A DNA stretch of 64,000 nucleotides, from assembly GCA_900544815.1 (NCBI GenBank), contig UQWT01000002.1:1-64000 (forward strand), written 5' to 3'. The notes beneath the pieces were generated by a model. It had not been told where the DNA came from, ran no database searches, and was given only the letters and a program-made list of their open reading frames with translations. Both the position numbers and the translations under genes were made by a program. Each line of letters opens with the position of its first letter. The first letter of the stretch is position 1. Shown here piece after piece: positions 33,649 to 42,787 of this stretch. The stretch is from an uncultured Bacteroidales bacterium (lineage in GTDB: Bacteria > Bacteroidota > Bacteroidia > Bacteroidales > UBA932).

Positions 33649-35217
33649 ATGATTTTTTCGTTTGATGTATCGGCTGTTTCGAGATTGCAGTTTGCCATGA
33701 CTGCAATGTATCATTGGTTGTTTGTCCCGCTTACTCTTGGGCTTGGCTTTATTATGGCTTTTATGGAGACCAAGTATGTGCTGAGCGGAAACGATGAATG
33801 GAAAAGGATGACAAGATTCTGGATGAAGATCTTTGCAGTTAATTTTGTGATTGGCATAGCAACCGGAATTATTCTTGAATTCGAGTTTGGAACCAACTGG
33901 AGTAATTATTCCTGGTTTGTAGGTGATATTTTTGGGGCTCCGTTGGCAACGGAGGGTATACTTGCTTTTTTTCTTGAGGCAACTTTCTTCTCGGTCATGT
34001 ATTTTGGTTGGAACAAGGTTTCCAAGCGATTACATCTTGTTTCAACTTGGCTTACGGCTATTGGAGCAGGAATCTCTGCATTCTGGATATTGGTCGCTAA
34101 TGCGTGGATGCAGTATCCTGTTGGGATGAGTTTTAATCCGATTACTGCGAGAAATGAGATGAACAGTTTTTGGGATGTAGTTCTTTCACCTGTAGCGCTT
34201 AACAAATTTTCTCATGCCGTAACGTCGTGCTTTGTATTTGGAGCTGTTGTGGTAATTGGAATCTGTTGCTGGTACCTGTTAAAAAAGAGAAACAGAGTAT
34301 TTTGTTTAAGAACAATGAAGATAGCTTCTGTTTTTGGTCTGCTCTCGTCATTGGCTCTGTTCTGTAATGGTCACGGTTCTGCTGTTGAGGTATCTAAGCA
34401 CCAGCCAATGAAACTTGCAGCCATGGAGGGATTGTACAATGGTGAAAAGAGAGCACCACTAACTGCTTTTGGCATACTTACGCCTAACAAGAGATTTAAT
34501 GATGGGAAAGAGCCTTTTTTGTTAAAGATGAATATCCCATGCGGATTGTCGTTGCTTGCCAAAGGGGAAAGTGATGCCTATATTCCCGGTATTAACGATT
34601 TGGTTTACGGTGTTGAATATAGGGATGTTGATGGGAATACTGTTGTGATTCCCTCTTTTGAGGAGAGACAGAGGAGGGGAAGAGTTGCCGTAGCTGCCTT
34701 TGGTGAGTTCAAAAAGGCAGAGGAAGATGGTAACATAGCTCAGATGGAACTTCAAGAGAAGATTCTTATGGAAAATTTTGATTCGTTTGGGTATGGCTAT
34801 CTAAACGAACCTAATGATATTATACCTCCTGTACCACTTACATTCTACTCTTTTAGGATAATGGTAATTCTTGGCGGTTATTTTTTGTTGCTGTTTATTG
34901 TCATCCTCCTTATGCTCAGAAGGCAATCCAAGGGAAAATTTAATTTCGAGAGGGCAAGATGGTTTCTGTTTATTGGCGTATTGAGCATACCTTTGGCATA
35001 TATTTGTTCTCAGGCGGGGTGGATTGTGGCCGAGGTTGGACGTCAGCCATGGACGGTTCAAAATCTGCTTCCTGTTGATGCTGCTATTTCCTCTGTCTCT
35101 CTTGGCAGTGTGGTTCTTACAACAGTTATATTTGCCGTGCTGTTTCTAACGCTTATTGTGGCATGGCTGAGGATTGTGGTCAAGATTGTTAAAAATGGTC
35201 CTGAGTCTGTAAAATAA
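33649..35217 (+). CDS. cydA: Cytochrome bd ubiquinol oxidase subunit I
   Basis: The quinol-oxidising, haem-carrying subunit of cytochrome bd; it reduces O2 to water at high affinity. The start at 33649 gives MIFSFDVSAVSRLQFAMTAM and 522 residues. Key residues: His in AMYHWLFVPLTLG (haem b595/d ligand region), EFEFGTNWSNYSWFVGDIFG with the conserved Glu, FFLEATFFSVMYFGW, the His186-like ligand in NKFSHAVTSC, and SKHQPMKLAAMEGLY before the quinol loop. In anaerobic Bacteroidales this oxidase permits growth at nanomolar oxygen. It is directly followed by cydB. Confidence 0.96.
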   Translation: MIFSFDVSAVSRLQFAMTAMYHWLFVPLTLGLGFIMAFMETKYVLSGNDEWKRMTRFWMKIFAVNFVIGIATGIILEFEFGTNWSNYSWFVGDIFGAPLATEGILAFFLEATFFSVMYFGWNKVSKRLHLVSTWLTAIGAGISAFWILVANAWMQYPVGMSFNPITARNEMNSFWDVVLSPVALNKFSHAVTSCFVFGAVVVIGICCWYLLKKRNRVFCLRTMKIASVFGLLSSLALFCNGHGSAVEVSKHQPMKLAAMEGLYNGEKRAPLTAFGILTPNKRFNDGKEPFLLKMNIPCGLSLLAKGESDAYIPGINDLVYGVEYRDVDGNTVVIPSFEERQRRGRVAVAAFGEFKKAEEDGNIAQMELQEKILMENFDSFGYGYLNEPNDIIPPVPLTFYSFRIMVILGGYFLLLFIVILLMLRRQSKGKFNFERARWFLFIGVLSIPLAYICSQAGWIVAEVGRQPWTVQNLLPVDAAISSVSLGSVVLTTVIFAVLFLTLIVAWLRIVVKIVKNGPESVK

Positions 35218-35260
35218 GAGTGCTAAAATAATATATTCATCAATTTTATAATATGCGGTT

Positions 35261-36370
35261 ATGACACTATATTTTTTACAACAATATTGGTGGGTTCTTG
35301 TCTCTCTTCTTGGAGCTGTGCTTGTTTTCCTCATGTTTGTTCAAGGTGGGCAGACACTGCTTTACGGCATTGCTAAGGGTGAGGACGAAAAACAGTATCT
35401 CCTTAGTATTTATGGACATAAATGGGAGTTCACCTTTACAACTCTTGTTACCTTTGGTGGCGCAGCTTTTGCCTCGTTCCCTATTTTCTATTCAACAAGT
35501 TTCGGTGGGGCTTACTGGCTTTGGCTTCTTATACTGTTTCTTTTTGTGTTGCAAGCTGTTTCGTACGAATTTAGAAAACATAAAAATAATCTGCTTGGTG
35601 CAAAAACATACGACATGTTTCTTTTTCTTAACGGGTTGTTAGGATCTTTTTTTATAGGTGTGGCTGTAGCAACACTTTTTTCAGGAGGAGCATACTATAT
35701 GGATAAATCCAATATCTCCAACATATACCAACCTGTTGTCTCAACTTGGGCAAATGGGTGGAGGGGATTGGAATGTTTTGCCTCCCCTTTCAATCTGCTG
35801 TTGGGATTTGTAGTGCTTTTTGCCGCCAGAACATTAGGTATTCTGTATGCTATGGGTAAGCTTCCCGATAATTTCTCTATGCTAAGAGCGAGACTTAAAC
35901 AGCATCTGCTCTTTTCGGGTGGAATCTTTGTTGTCCTGTTTGTATCTTTCCTTGTTGCATTGTCTCTTATGAGCGGATATACGGTTGGAGCGGATGGTGT
36001 TGTGACGGAGGTGAACTATAAATACTTTCTTAACTTTACAGAGTTGTGCTGGCCTGTGTTGATGTTGGCCGGGGGTGTGATATGTGTACTTGCAGGACTC
36101 GCTGCTGCTATATTGGGATTGTGTAACAGAAATGAGTCATTCCCGTTTTTGATAACCGGGCTTGGGGTTGTATTGGCTGTATGGAGCATCCTTATATGTG
36201 CTGCCCTCAATAATACGGCATACTTTCCGTCTACGGTAGATCCGCAGAGTTCGCTTACTCTATTTAATAGTTCATCCTCTCTGTTTACCCTTAAGACAAT
36301 GTTTTACGTATCGTTACTGATACCTTTTGTTATATGGTATGTTGCGGCTATGTGGCGCAAACTAAGATGA
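35261..36370 (+). CDS. cydB: Cytochrome bd ubiquinol oxidase subunit II
   Basis: A 369-residue partner of CydA with about nine transmembrane helices. Recognisable parts: the N-terminal QQYWWVLVSLLGAVLVFLMF, FVQGGQTLLYGIAKGEDEKQ, WEFTFTTLVTFGGAAFASFP, GAYWLWLLILFLFVLQAVSY, and the conserved Trp-Asn-like region WANGWRGLECFASPFN. It is 43 bases downstream of cydA on the same transcript. A variant 11-mer (TTATCGGGAAG, 35861, - strand) lies inside. A composite repeat follows the stop. Confidence 0.95.
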   Translation: MTLYFLQQYWWVLVSLLGAVLVFLMFVQGGQTLLYGIAKGEDEKQYLLSIYGHKWEFTFTTLVTFGGAAFASFPIFYSTSFGGAYWLWLLILFLFVLQAVSYEFRKHKNNLLGAKTYDMFLFLNGLLGSFFIGVAVATLFSGGAYYMDKSNISNIYQPVVSTWANGWRGLECFASPFNLLLGFVVLFAARTLGILYAMGKLPDNFSMLRARLKQHLLFSGGIFVVLFVSFLVALSLMSGYTVGADGVVTEVNYKYFLNFTELCWPVLMLAGGVICVLAGLAAAILGLCNRNESFPFLITGLGVVLAVWSILICAALNNTAYFPSTVDPQSSLTLFNSSSSLFTLKTMFYVSLLIPFVIWYVAAMWRKLR

Positions 36371-36375
36371 TCTTT

Positions 36376-36630
36376 ATTGGCGTTGGCCTTAATTTAGTCG
36401 AAAGTGTATAGTTTATAGTGTATAGACAGCATTATAAAAGTTAAGAGTTGAGGGTTTATAGTGTATAGAGTGCATAGAAAGTTAAAGCTAAAGTTATCAA
36501 CTAATTAACTGATTATAAACTTTTAACTTTTAACTATAAACTAATATGGCGTTGGCTTTGGCTGGTTGAAGTGTAGGGAAGGGTATAGAGGGTATAGAAA
36601 GTATAGAAAGCCAAAGCTAAAGCCAAGGCT
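36376..36630. repeat. Composite repeat locus E with inverted hexamer arms
   Basis: TTGGCGTTGGCCTTAATTTA opens the locus. TATAGTTTATAGTGTATAG and AGTTAAGAGTTGAGGG words follow, then ATGGCGTTGGCTTTGGCTGG (36545), AGGGTATAGAGGGTATAG, and AGCCAAAGCTAAAGCCAAGG (36609-36628). The last two hexamer blocks are inverted copies of each other around the TATAGAG core. Confidence 0.8.
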
Positions 36631-36707
36631 GATTGTATATGCTAATGAAAAAGCATTAATAAAGCAAAAAAAATACAGACATTGTAACAATAGATTTAAA
36701 CTTATGC

Positions 36708-36748
36708 TAACTTTGCGGGCTGTTAACGATTCCTGTACGGTAATCGTT
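36708..36748 (+). promoter_or_regulatory. Promoter and leader hairpin of atoE
   Basis: TAACTTTG (36708-36715) is a consensus -7 element. In the predicted leader, AACGATT (36725-36731) pairs with AATCGTT (36742-36748). The ATG follows at 36780. Confidence 0.5.
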
Positions 36749-36779
36749 GGCTGTTTCTTAACCAAAAGCTATTATATCT

Positions 36780-38129
36780 ATGTTCCAAAAACTTATTGAC
36801 CTGTCTGTGAAATTAGTAAGACGCTATTTACCGGATCCTTTCGTCTTTGCTATCCTATTAACTCTCGTTGCTGCATTATGTGCAATTTTCATTACAAACC
36901 AAACGCCATTAGAGGTTGTTCAAAACTGGGGCGATGGTCTGTGGAGTCTGCTTGGTTTTGCAATGCAGATGGCGCTCGTGATTGTATGTGGTTCTGCTTT
37001 AGCGGATGCCCCGCTTGTAAAGAGATTTCTTAGTAAAATAGCATCTAATATCACTACCCAGCTTGGCGCAATTGCGGTTACCACTTTTGTCGCCTCTGTT
37101 GCCTGTTGGATAAACTGGGGCTTTGGACTTATCGTTGGTGTTATCTTCGCAAAAGAGATTGCCAAACAGGTTAGGACTGTAGACTACAGGTTGTTGATAG
37201 CCAGTGCATACAGTGGATTTGTAGTTTGGCATGCGGGACTATCTGCATCTATTCCTTTAGCTATGGCTACAGCAGGCCCAACATTAACAGAGGTGTCGCG
37301 AGGCTGTATTACAAAGGCTATTCCTATTGCAGAGACAATTTTTGCTACACATAATATAATTATAGTAGTTGTTGTCATTCTGGCACTTACTCTTATAAAT
37401 TCGTTAATGCATCCAAAACCGGAGAGGGCGTTCTGTATAGATGTAAATCTCCTCATAGAGGAAAAAGATTGTGAAATAGAGAAGAATTCGCCCGCTGAAA
37501 AGCTTAACGATAGTAAAATTTTGTCGGGAATAGTAGCGTTAATAGGTATAACATATTTAGTGGTGAAATTGGGGTTCCTTGGTGGTGGATTTGATCTTAA
37601 TACAGCAATTTTGGTCTTCTTGTTGTTGGGGGTAATATTCTACGGCTCACCTATAAGATATGTGAACGCCATTGGCAAGGCAAGTAGTAGTTGTGCCGGA
37701 ATTATACTTCAGTTCCCGTTTTATGCCGGAATCATGGGTATTATGACCTGCTCCTCTGCAGATGGAATATCGTTGGCGGGAGCAATAAGCGAAGCATGTA
37801 TCTCCATTGCAAATCAGACTACTTTTCCGTTACTTTCGTTCCTAAGTGCTGGTTTGGTTAACGTATTCGTACCAAGCGGTGGTGGACAGTGGGCTGTTTA
37901 GGGTCCCATAATGATACCTGCAGGAGTTGAGCTTGGTGTTAATCCTGCAATTACAGGTATGGCAATTGCATGGGGCGATGCATGGACAAATCTTATTCAG
38001 CCGTTCTGGGCTCTTCCGGCTCTTGCAATAGCCAAATTGGATGCAAAGGATATTATGGGGTATTGCCTTATAGATCTCTTTGTTGTGGGAATTATTGTTT
38101 GTGCCGGCTTTGTATTGCTGATGCTGTAA
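36780..38129 (+). pseudogene. atoE: Short-chain fatty acid transporter AtoE, interrupted by one amber codon
   Basis: The frame 36780-37898 encodes an AtoE/TIGR00366 permease (PDPFVFAILLTLVAALCAIF, WGDGLWSLLGFAMQMALVIV, AGIMGIMTCSS, VNVFVPSGGGQWAV) and hits TAG at 37899-37901. The same frame then continues with GPIMIPAGVELGVNPAITGM and AWGDAWTNLIQPFWALPALA to a stop at 38127-38129, giving a normal full length of 449 codons. Family members have Gln at the broken position (GGQWAVQGP), so a single C-to-T change (CAG to TAG) explains it. No other damage is seen, so the event is recent, or the amber codon is suppressed, or it is a sequencing error. Confidence 0.88.
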
Positions 38130-38158
38130 CAAGTTTGAAAAGATGATGTATCTAAGTC

Positions 38159-38352
38159 CAATGCCAAATGTGAGTTAATAGTTGAGGGCTTATTGTTTAT
38201 TGAAAAAAGCTTTGGCATTGGCGTTTGCGTTGGCCTTTTGTGGATAGAAGGTAAAGAGAGTATAGAAGGCTTTAGCGTTAGCAATTTTTTAAAAGTAAGA
38301 AGGGTAGAGAGAGTAAAGAAGGATAAAGCCAAAGCTAAGGCCAAAGCTAAAA
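38159..38352. repeat. Composite repeat locus F with inverted hexamer arms
   Basis: Left arm AGCTTTGGCATTGGCGTTTG (38208-38227), core AGAGAGTATAGAAGG and AAGGGTAGAGAGAGTAAAG, right arm AAAGCCAAAGCTAAGGCC (38325 on). The arms are imperfect inverted copies. The locus fills the space between atoE and ogt. Confidence 0.8.
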
Positions 38353-38369
38353 CAGAAATTTAGAATTAA

Positions 38370-38921
38370 ATGAACAAGGTTGTAACTTGCGAATACAAGG
38401 CTCCTTGCGGAATGCTTGTGCTTGGAGATTATAATGGCAAACTCTGCATGTGTGACTGGGTAAATGGAAGTGATAAAGAGTTTAATGACAGGCGTATAAA
38501 AAACGCACTTAATGCAGAGTTTGTGGAGGAGATTTCACCACTTATAGAGAGGGCTGTTCTGGAGCTTGACGAATATTTTAACAGGGAAAGGAAAGAATTT
38601 GATATTCCGCTACTGTTTGTGGGCAGTGACTTTATGAAACGTGTATGGAATGAGCTGCTTAATATTCCGTATGGCACAACAATCTCGTATGGTGAGCAGG
38701 CAAAGCGTATAGGAAATCCTAAGGCTGCACGGGCTGTTGGCGGTGCCAATGGGCGTAACCCCATATCCATTTTTGCTCCGTGTCACAGGGTGGTTGGAAG
38801 CAATGGGCTGCTTACCGGGTATGGTGGGGGAATTGAGGTGAAGCGTTTCTTACTAAATTTGGAGACTCATCCAGAATTTGACTTATCAAATATCACCAAA
38901 TTGAGTAATATATTGGGCTAA
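38370..38921 (+). CDS. ogt: Methylated-DNA-protein-cysteine methyltransferase
   Basis: A 183-residue suicide DNA-repair enzyme that transfers alkyl groups from O6-alkylguanine to its own cysteine. The C-terminal domain has the helix-turn-helix IPYGTTISYGEQAKRIGNPK with RAVGGANGRNPISIFAPCHR; the acceptor Cys is in PCHRV and the last motif is GLLTGYGGGIEVKRFLL. The N-terminal part is short and lacks an Ada domain. It follows repeat locus F and stands alone. Confidence 0.94.
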   Translation: MNKVVTCEYKAPCGMLVLGDYNGKLCMCDWVNGSDKEFNDRRIKNALNAEFVEEISPLIERAVLELDEYFNRERKEFDIPLLFVGSDFMKRVWNELLNIPYGTTISYGEQAKRIGNPKAARAVGGANGRNPISIFAPCHRVVGSNGLLTGYGGGIEVKRFLLNLETHPEFDLSNITKLSNILG

Positions 38922-39072
38922 AAGTTACCGATTACACAACTTTAGATGTAGATATAGCTATTTTTATTCAATTAGAACACTGTATTGAATAAAATAGGTA
39001 ATATTTTGTTCAATATAGGTGGTGCAGTTGCTAACGCAACGCAATAGGTTGGCCTCTCGCCCAAAGACAAAC

Positions 39073-39098
39073 AAAAATAGCCGAGAAAATCTCGGCTA
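39073..39098 (-). terminator. Terminator of tRNA-Lys
   Basis: On the - strand TAGCCGAG pairs with CTCGGCTA around a five-base loop and is followed by TTTTTG. It lies 6 bases after the tRNA-Lys gene. Confidence 0.85.
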
Positions 39099-39103
39099 CC
39101 TTG

Positions 39104-39176
39104 TGATCCGTTTGGGGCTCGAACCCAAGACCCCAACATTAAAAGTGTTGTGCTCTACCAACTGAGCTAACGAATC
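39104..39176 (-). tRNA. tRNA-Lys (UUU)
   Basis: Cloverleaf on the - strand: acceptor GATTCGT/ACGGATC (one G-T pair), D-arm GCTCAGTTGGTAGAGC, anticodon loop CTTTTAA (anticodon TTT), T-arm GGGTTCGAGCCC, discriminator A. No CCA is encoded. Confidence 0.95.
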
Positions 39177-39300
39177 ATCCCGTTTGGGACGGCAAAGTTA
39201 GATATTTTTTTTGTTTTTCCAAAAATTATTCTCCACTTTTGAATCCAAATGGAGTTAGTTGTTGTAATCTTTTAGTGTAAATGTTGTTTGCAGTTTGTTT

Positions 39301-40173
39301 ATGAGAGATTTGCATTTGGAAATAGATAACTATTTGGGAGAACGGAATCTGTTGTTTAAAAGAGATGCTGTCCATCCGTTTGTTACAAATGTTTTGCTTC
39401 CCGATAACTCCTCTTTTTCTCTTTTTGATGATAGGTGGGCCTGTCAACGTACTTTGATTGAGGGTATTATAACCAGCCGAAGTGGTAAAGGCGAATCTGT
39501 TTTTGCAAGAAAATGCAAAATACTTGTATCAGACATAGATAATCTCCGGAAGTTTAAAGATTTTTTAGAAAAATATCATTTTTATGGTAATGCTAAGGCA
39601 AAGTATTACTTTGGACTTGAATATAATAATGGTTTGGTTGCAGTCGCGTCATTTTCACAGTCGAGGCCATTGCCAAGAAATAATTCATGTTTCTCATGTG
39701 AGCGTATAAAGAATGTTCCCAAGGAGCTTAATCCTCTGTATAAAAATGTTTTCAATAATATTCCATCATCTTTAGACAATTGTGCAAAACAAAATGTTAT
39801 ATATGATAAAATCATTATGGTAGATTCATATGAGTGGGTTCGTTATGCTTCTCTTCCCGGAGTAAGAGTTGTTGGCGGGATGGGCAGGTTGCTTAAGGAG
39901 TTTGAAAGGAGGGTTTGTAGGGAAGCGGAAAATATTACTGGAAGGCCGTACGAAATAATGAGCTATGCAGATTTGGAGTTTTCTGGTGGAGACACATATA
40001 AAAAACTTGGTTTTTTGGAGTGCGGAATAAGACAACCTGTTGAATTTGCTGTAATTGCAGATACTTACGAAAGGGTTCCCTTATTAAGACTCGGACAAAA
40101 AAAAGAAGGTGCAATTCTGTACACCTTCCATAATCTTGGCAGTTTGAAATATATAAAACCGTACAATCTTTAA
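39301..40173 (+). CDS. GNAT-like protein resembling phage Hef-type domains
   Basis: A 290-residue protein of unknown role, starting at the ATG at 39301. The C-terminal half has the pattern of a GNAT-like domain often found in phage and mobile DNA proteins: FGLEYNNGLVAVASFSQSRP, YEWVRYASLPGVRVVGGMGR, LLKEFERR, then SYADLEFSGGDTYKKLGF, where relatives read SYaDrRwS-G--Y-kLGF. The N-terminal third (KRDAVHPFVTNVLLPDNSSF) is unrecognised. The stop overlaps the end of convergent clpC by a few bases. A TTATCGGGAAG variant lies at 39397. Confidence 0.55.
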   Translation: MRDLHLEIDNYLGERNLLFKRDAVHPFVTNVLLPDNSSFSLFDDRWACQRTLIEGIITSRSGKGESVFARKCKILVSDIDNLRKFKDFLEKYHFYGNAKAKYYFGLEYNNGLVAVASFSQSRPLPRNNSCFSCERIKNVPKELNPLYKNVFNNIPSSLDNCAKQNVIYDKIIMVDSYEWVRYASLPGVRVVGGMGRLLKEFERRVCREAENITGRPYEIMSYADLEFSGGDTYKKLGFLECGIRQPVEFAVIADTYERVPLLRLGQKKEGAILYTFHNLGSLKYIKPYNL

Positions 40174-42659
40174 TCTATTCTCGTGCAGTTCCTCTCCTTG
40201 TTGAGGCCAACGGTTATTATATCTCCAGATTTAATGCTTCCCGATATAATCTTCTCCGCAAGCGGATCCTCTACATACTTTTGTATAGCTCTCTTTAAGG
40301 GACGTGCTCCAAATTGTGAGTCGTAGCCGACCTCTGCAACAAATCTCTTTGCCTGAGGTGTTATCTTTAGCTTGTATCCGGCCTCCTCAACCCTGGTATA
40401 CAGCCCTTTAAGTTCTATATCGATAATCTTGGCAATATCATCTTTAGTGAGTTTGTTAAAGGTTATCTGCTCGTCTAACCGATTAAGGAATTCCGGTGTG
40501 AAAGCCTTTTTAAGGGCCTTGTCTATAATCTTTTTAGAGGCCTCGTTCTCGTTGTTGTTAGATGATGTGGCAAATCCAAGCCCGCTCCCAAAATCTTTAA
40601 GTTCCTTTGTGCCAATATTCGATGTTAGGATAAGTACTGTGTTGCGGAAATCTATATATTTGCCTGTGCTGTCTGTAAGCCTTCCCTCATCCAAAACCTG
40701 CAATAACAGGTTGAATATGTCCGGATGGGCTTTTTCAACCTCATCCAATAGCACAACCGAATATGGCTTGTGCCTTACCCGCTCGGAGAGCTGGCCACCA
40801 TCATTGTATCCAACATATCCCGGAGGTGCTCCAATGAGACGGCTCACAGAGTATTTCTCCATATATTCGCTCATGTCTATCCTTATGAGGTTATCGGCAG
40901 AGTCAAACATATACTGAGCCAATACTTTGGCCAATTGGGTCTTTCCAACTCCTGTAGGACCAAGGAAGAGGAATGTGCCAATGGGCTTGTTGGGGTCTTT
41001 TAATCTGGCGCGGTTGCGCTGTATTGCTTTGGTAACCTTGTCAACGGCATCATCCTGCCCAATTATAAGCTCTTTGAGGCGTTGTCCCATGTTAAGCAGT
41101 TTGTTTGTCTCGCTTTGGGCTATTCTGTTTACAGGAATGTTTGTAGACATACTGAGCACTATGGCAATATCCTCCTCGGTTACTGTTGTAGGTGTTTTTG
41201 CAAGTTTATCCTCCCAATTCTTCTTGTACTTTTCTATCTCGGCAGTTCTCTCTTTTTCAAGATCTCTGTACATGGCAGCTTTCTCAAAGTTAAGAGTGTC
41301 AACCGCCTCCTTTTTGTTTGCCTTGAGAACCTCAAGCTCCTTTTCCAACTGTGTGAGTTTCTTTGGAATTTTCAGGTTCTTGAGATGTGCACGGCAACCT
41401 GCCTCATCCATTACATCTATGGCTTTGTCGGGAAGATTCCTATCTGTAATATATCTTTCACTTAATCTTATGGCGGCTTTCAGTGCTTCGTCTGTATATA
41501 TTGCGTTATGGTGCCTCTCGTATCTCCCCTTTATACTCTCTAAAATTGAGAGTGTCTCCTTAAAGTTGGTAGGTTCCACCATTATCTTCTGGAAGCGTCT
41601 TTCCAAAGCTCCGTCTTTCTCTATAAACTGCCTGTACTCATCTAACGTGGTTGTTCCTATACATTGTATTTCACCCCTCGCAAGTGCCGGCTTCAACATA
41701 TTTGCGGCATCTAAAGAGCCGGCAGAACCTCCTGCGCCAATCAGGGTGTGCATCTCATCTATGAATATAATGATCTCCGGGTGTGACGACAATTCGTTTA
41801 TTATAGCTTTCATCCTCTCCTCAAACTGCCCTCTGTATTTGGTGCCGGCCACTATAGAACCTATATCCAAGGAGATGAGTTTCTTGTTTTGAAGTGCCGG
41901 TGATACGACACCTTGCGATATTCGTATGGCAAGCGCCTCTGCTATTGCGGATTTACCTACCCCCGGTTCTCCTATAAGCACCGGATTATTCTTCTTTCGT
42001 CTTCCTAAAATCTGAGCCAGCCTCTCTATCTCTTTTTCTCGCCCTACAACCGGATCTAATTTTCCGTCTGCTGCTGCTTTTGTAAGATCATAGCCGAAAC
42101 TCTCCAAAACAGGAGTTGAGCTTCTGTTAGAGTGCTTTATATTGTTATTTGCCTGTTTGTCCTCGCTCTGTTCACTTGTATATTCGCTACTCATCTTTTT
42201 GTCTGTTATGTTTTCATTGGTATTGGCACTGCGCACGGCATACTCCTTAATGGTGTCGTATGTAATATTCCTCTCCTCAAGGAACAACTGTGCTTTTGAG
42301 CTGTCTGTCCTGAGTATGGCCAACATAAGGTGCACTGAATCAGGTTTGGCGGATTTTAACGCCCTTGCCTCCAAAAACATAATTTTAAGGGCATTTTCAC
42401 TTGGCTTGGACAGCACTATTTTATCTTCGTTTTCGTATGAAATAATCTCATTGTTATCTATAGCGTTCTCAATGTCGGCTTTAAGGTCGTCCAAATCAAC
42501 GCCGGCTTTGCGCATAAGTTCAACAATACGATTATTCCTGTGCCTTAATATTCCAAGGACCATATGATCTGTATTGATAAAATAACTTCCAAGCCGCATT
42601 GCCTCCTCTTTGGAGTAGGAGAGTATACCATTTACCTCATTGGAAAATATCAACTGCAT
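40170..42659 (-). CDS. clpC: ATP-dependent Clp protease ATP-binding subunit
   Basis: An 829-residue AAA+ unfoldase that feeds proteins to ClpP. The start at 42659 ([20 protein letters not shown]) is the normal N-terminus; the upstream frame to 42785 is spurious. Domains: double Clp_N (1-150), first AAA module with [15 protein letters not shown] and [19 protein letters not shown] Walker B, a UVR-like motif ([19 protein letters not shown]) in the middle region, second AAA module with [36 protein letters not shown], and a ClpB_D2-small C-terminus. The UVR motif supports ClpC rather than ClpB. It is divergent from gyrA. Confidence 0.93.
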   Translation of the reverse strand: MQLIFSNEVNGILSYSKEEAMRLGSYFINTDHMVLGILRHRNNRIVELMRKAGVDLDDLKADIENAIDNNEIISYENEDKIVLSKPSENALKIMFLEARALKSAKPDSVHLMLAILRTDSSKAQLFLEERNITYDTIKEYAVRSANTNENITDKKMSSEYTSEQSEDKQANNNIKHSNRSSTPVLESFGYDLTKAAADGKLDPVVGREKEIERLAQILGRRKKNNPVLIGEPGVGKSAIAEALAIRISQGVVSPALQNKKLISLDIGSIVAGTKYRGQFEERMKAIINELSSHPEIIIFIDEMHTLIGAGGSAGSLDAANMLKPALARGEIQCIGTTTLDEYRQFIEKDGALERRFQKIMVEPTNFKETLSILESIKGRYERHHNAIYTDEALKAAIRLSERYITDRNLPDKAIDVMDEAGCRAHLKNLKIPKKLTQLEKELEVLKANKKEAVDTLNFEKAAMYRDLEKERTAEIEKYKKNWEDKLAKTPTTVTEEDIAIVLSMSTNIPVNRIAQSETNKLLNMGQRLKELIIGQDDAVDKVTKAIQRNRARLKDPNKPIGTFLFLGPTGVGKTQLAKVLAQYMFDSADNLIRIDMSEYMEKYSVSRLIGAPPGYVGYNDGGQLSERVRHKPYSVVLLDEVEKAHPDIFNLLLQVLDEGRLTDSTGKYIDFRNTVLILTSNIGTKELKDFGSGLGFATSSNNNENEASKKIIDKALKKAFTPEFLNRLDEQITFNKLTKDDIAKIIDIELKGLYTRVEEAGYKLKITPQAKRFVAEVGYDSQFGARPLKRAIQKYVEDPLAEKIISGSIKSGDIITVGLNKERNCTRID

Positions 42660-42718
42660 CTGTGCTCTATTTTTTGCGCTAAAATAGCAATTATAGTTCT
42701 TCAATTCAAAAAAAGTAG

Positions 42719-42726
42719 TAATTTTG
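42719..42726 (+). promoter_or_regulatory. Promoter -7 element of gyrA
   Basis: TAATTTTG matches TAnnTTTG and lies 62 bases before the gyrA ATG, in the 128-base divergent space shared with clpC. Confidence 0.45.
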
Positions 42727-42787
42727 TACGTTAATTTTGGATGTTCGCACATCCTGTTTTTATTGTAATAATATACGTATTGCATAT

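Noticed and set aside
37899..37901. Amber codon in atoE as a pyrrolysine or recoded site
   Set aside because: The motif position is Gln in the family and AtoE proteins are not known to use recoding; a point mutation is simpler.
41425..41435. Copy of the 11-mer in clpC as evidence of insertion
   Set aside because: It encodes NLPDKAID, a conserved ClpC segment, so this copy did not enter as an insertion; it only counts as an occurrence.
42660..42785. Upstream extension of the clpC frame to 42785
   Set aside because: The extra 42 residues lie across the divergent gyrA promoter and do not resemble a Clp N-terminus.
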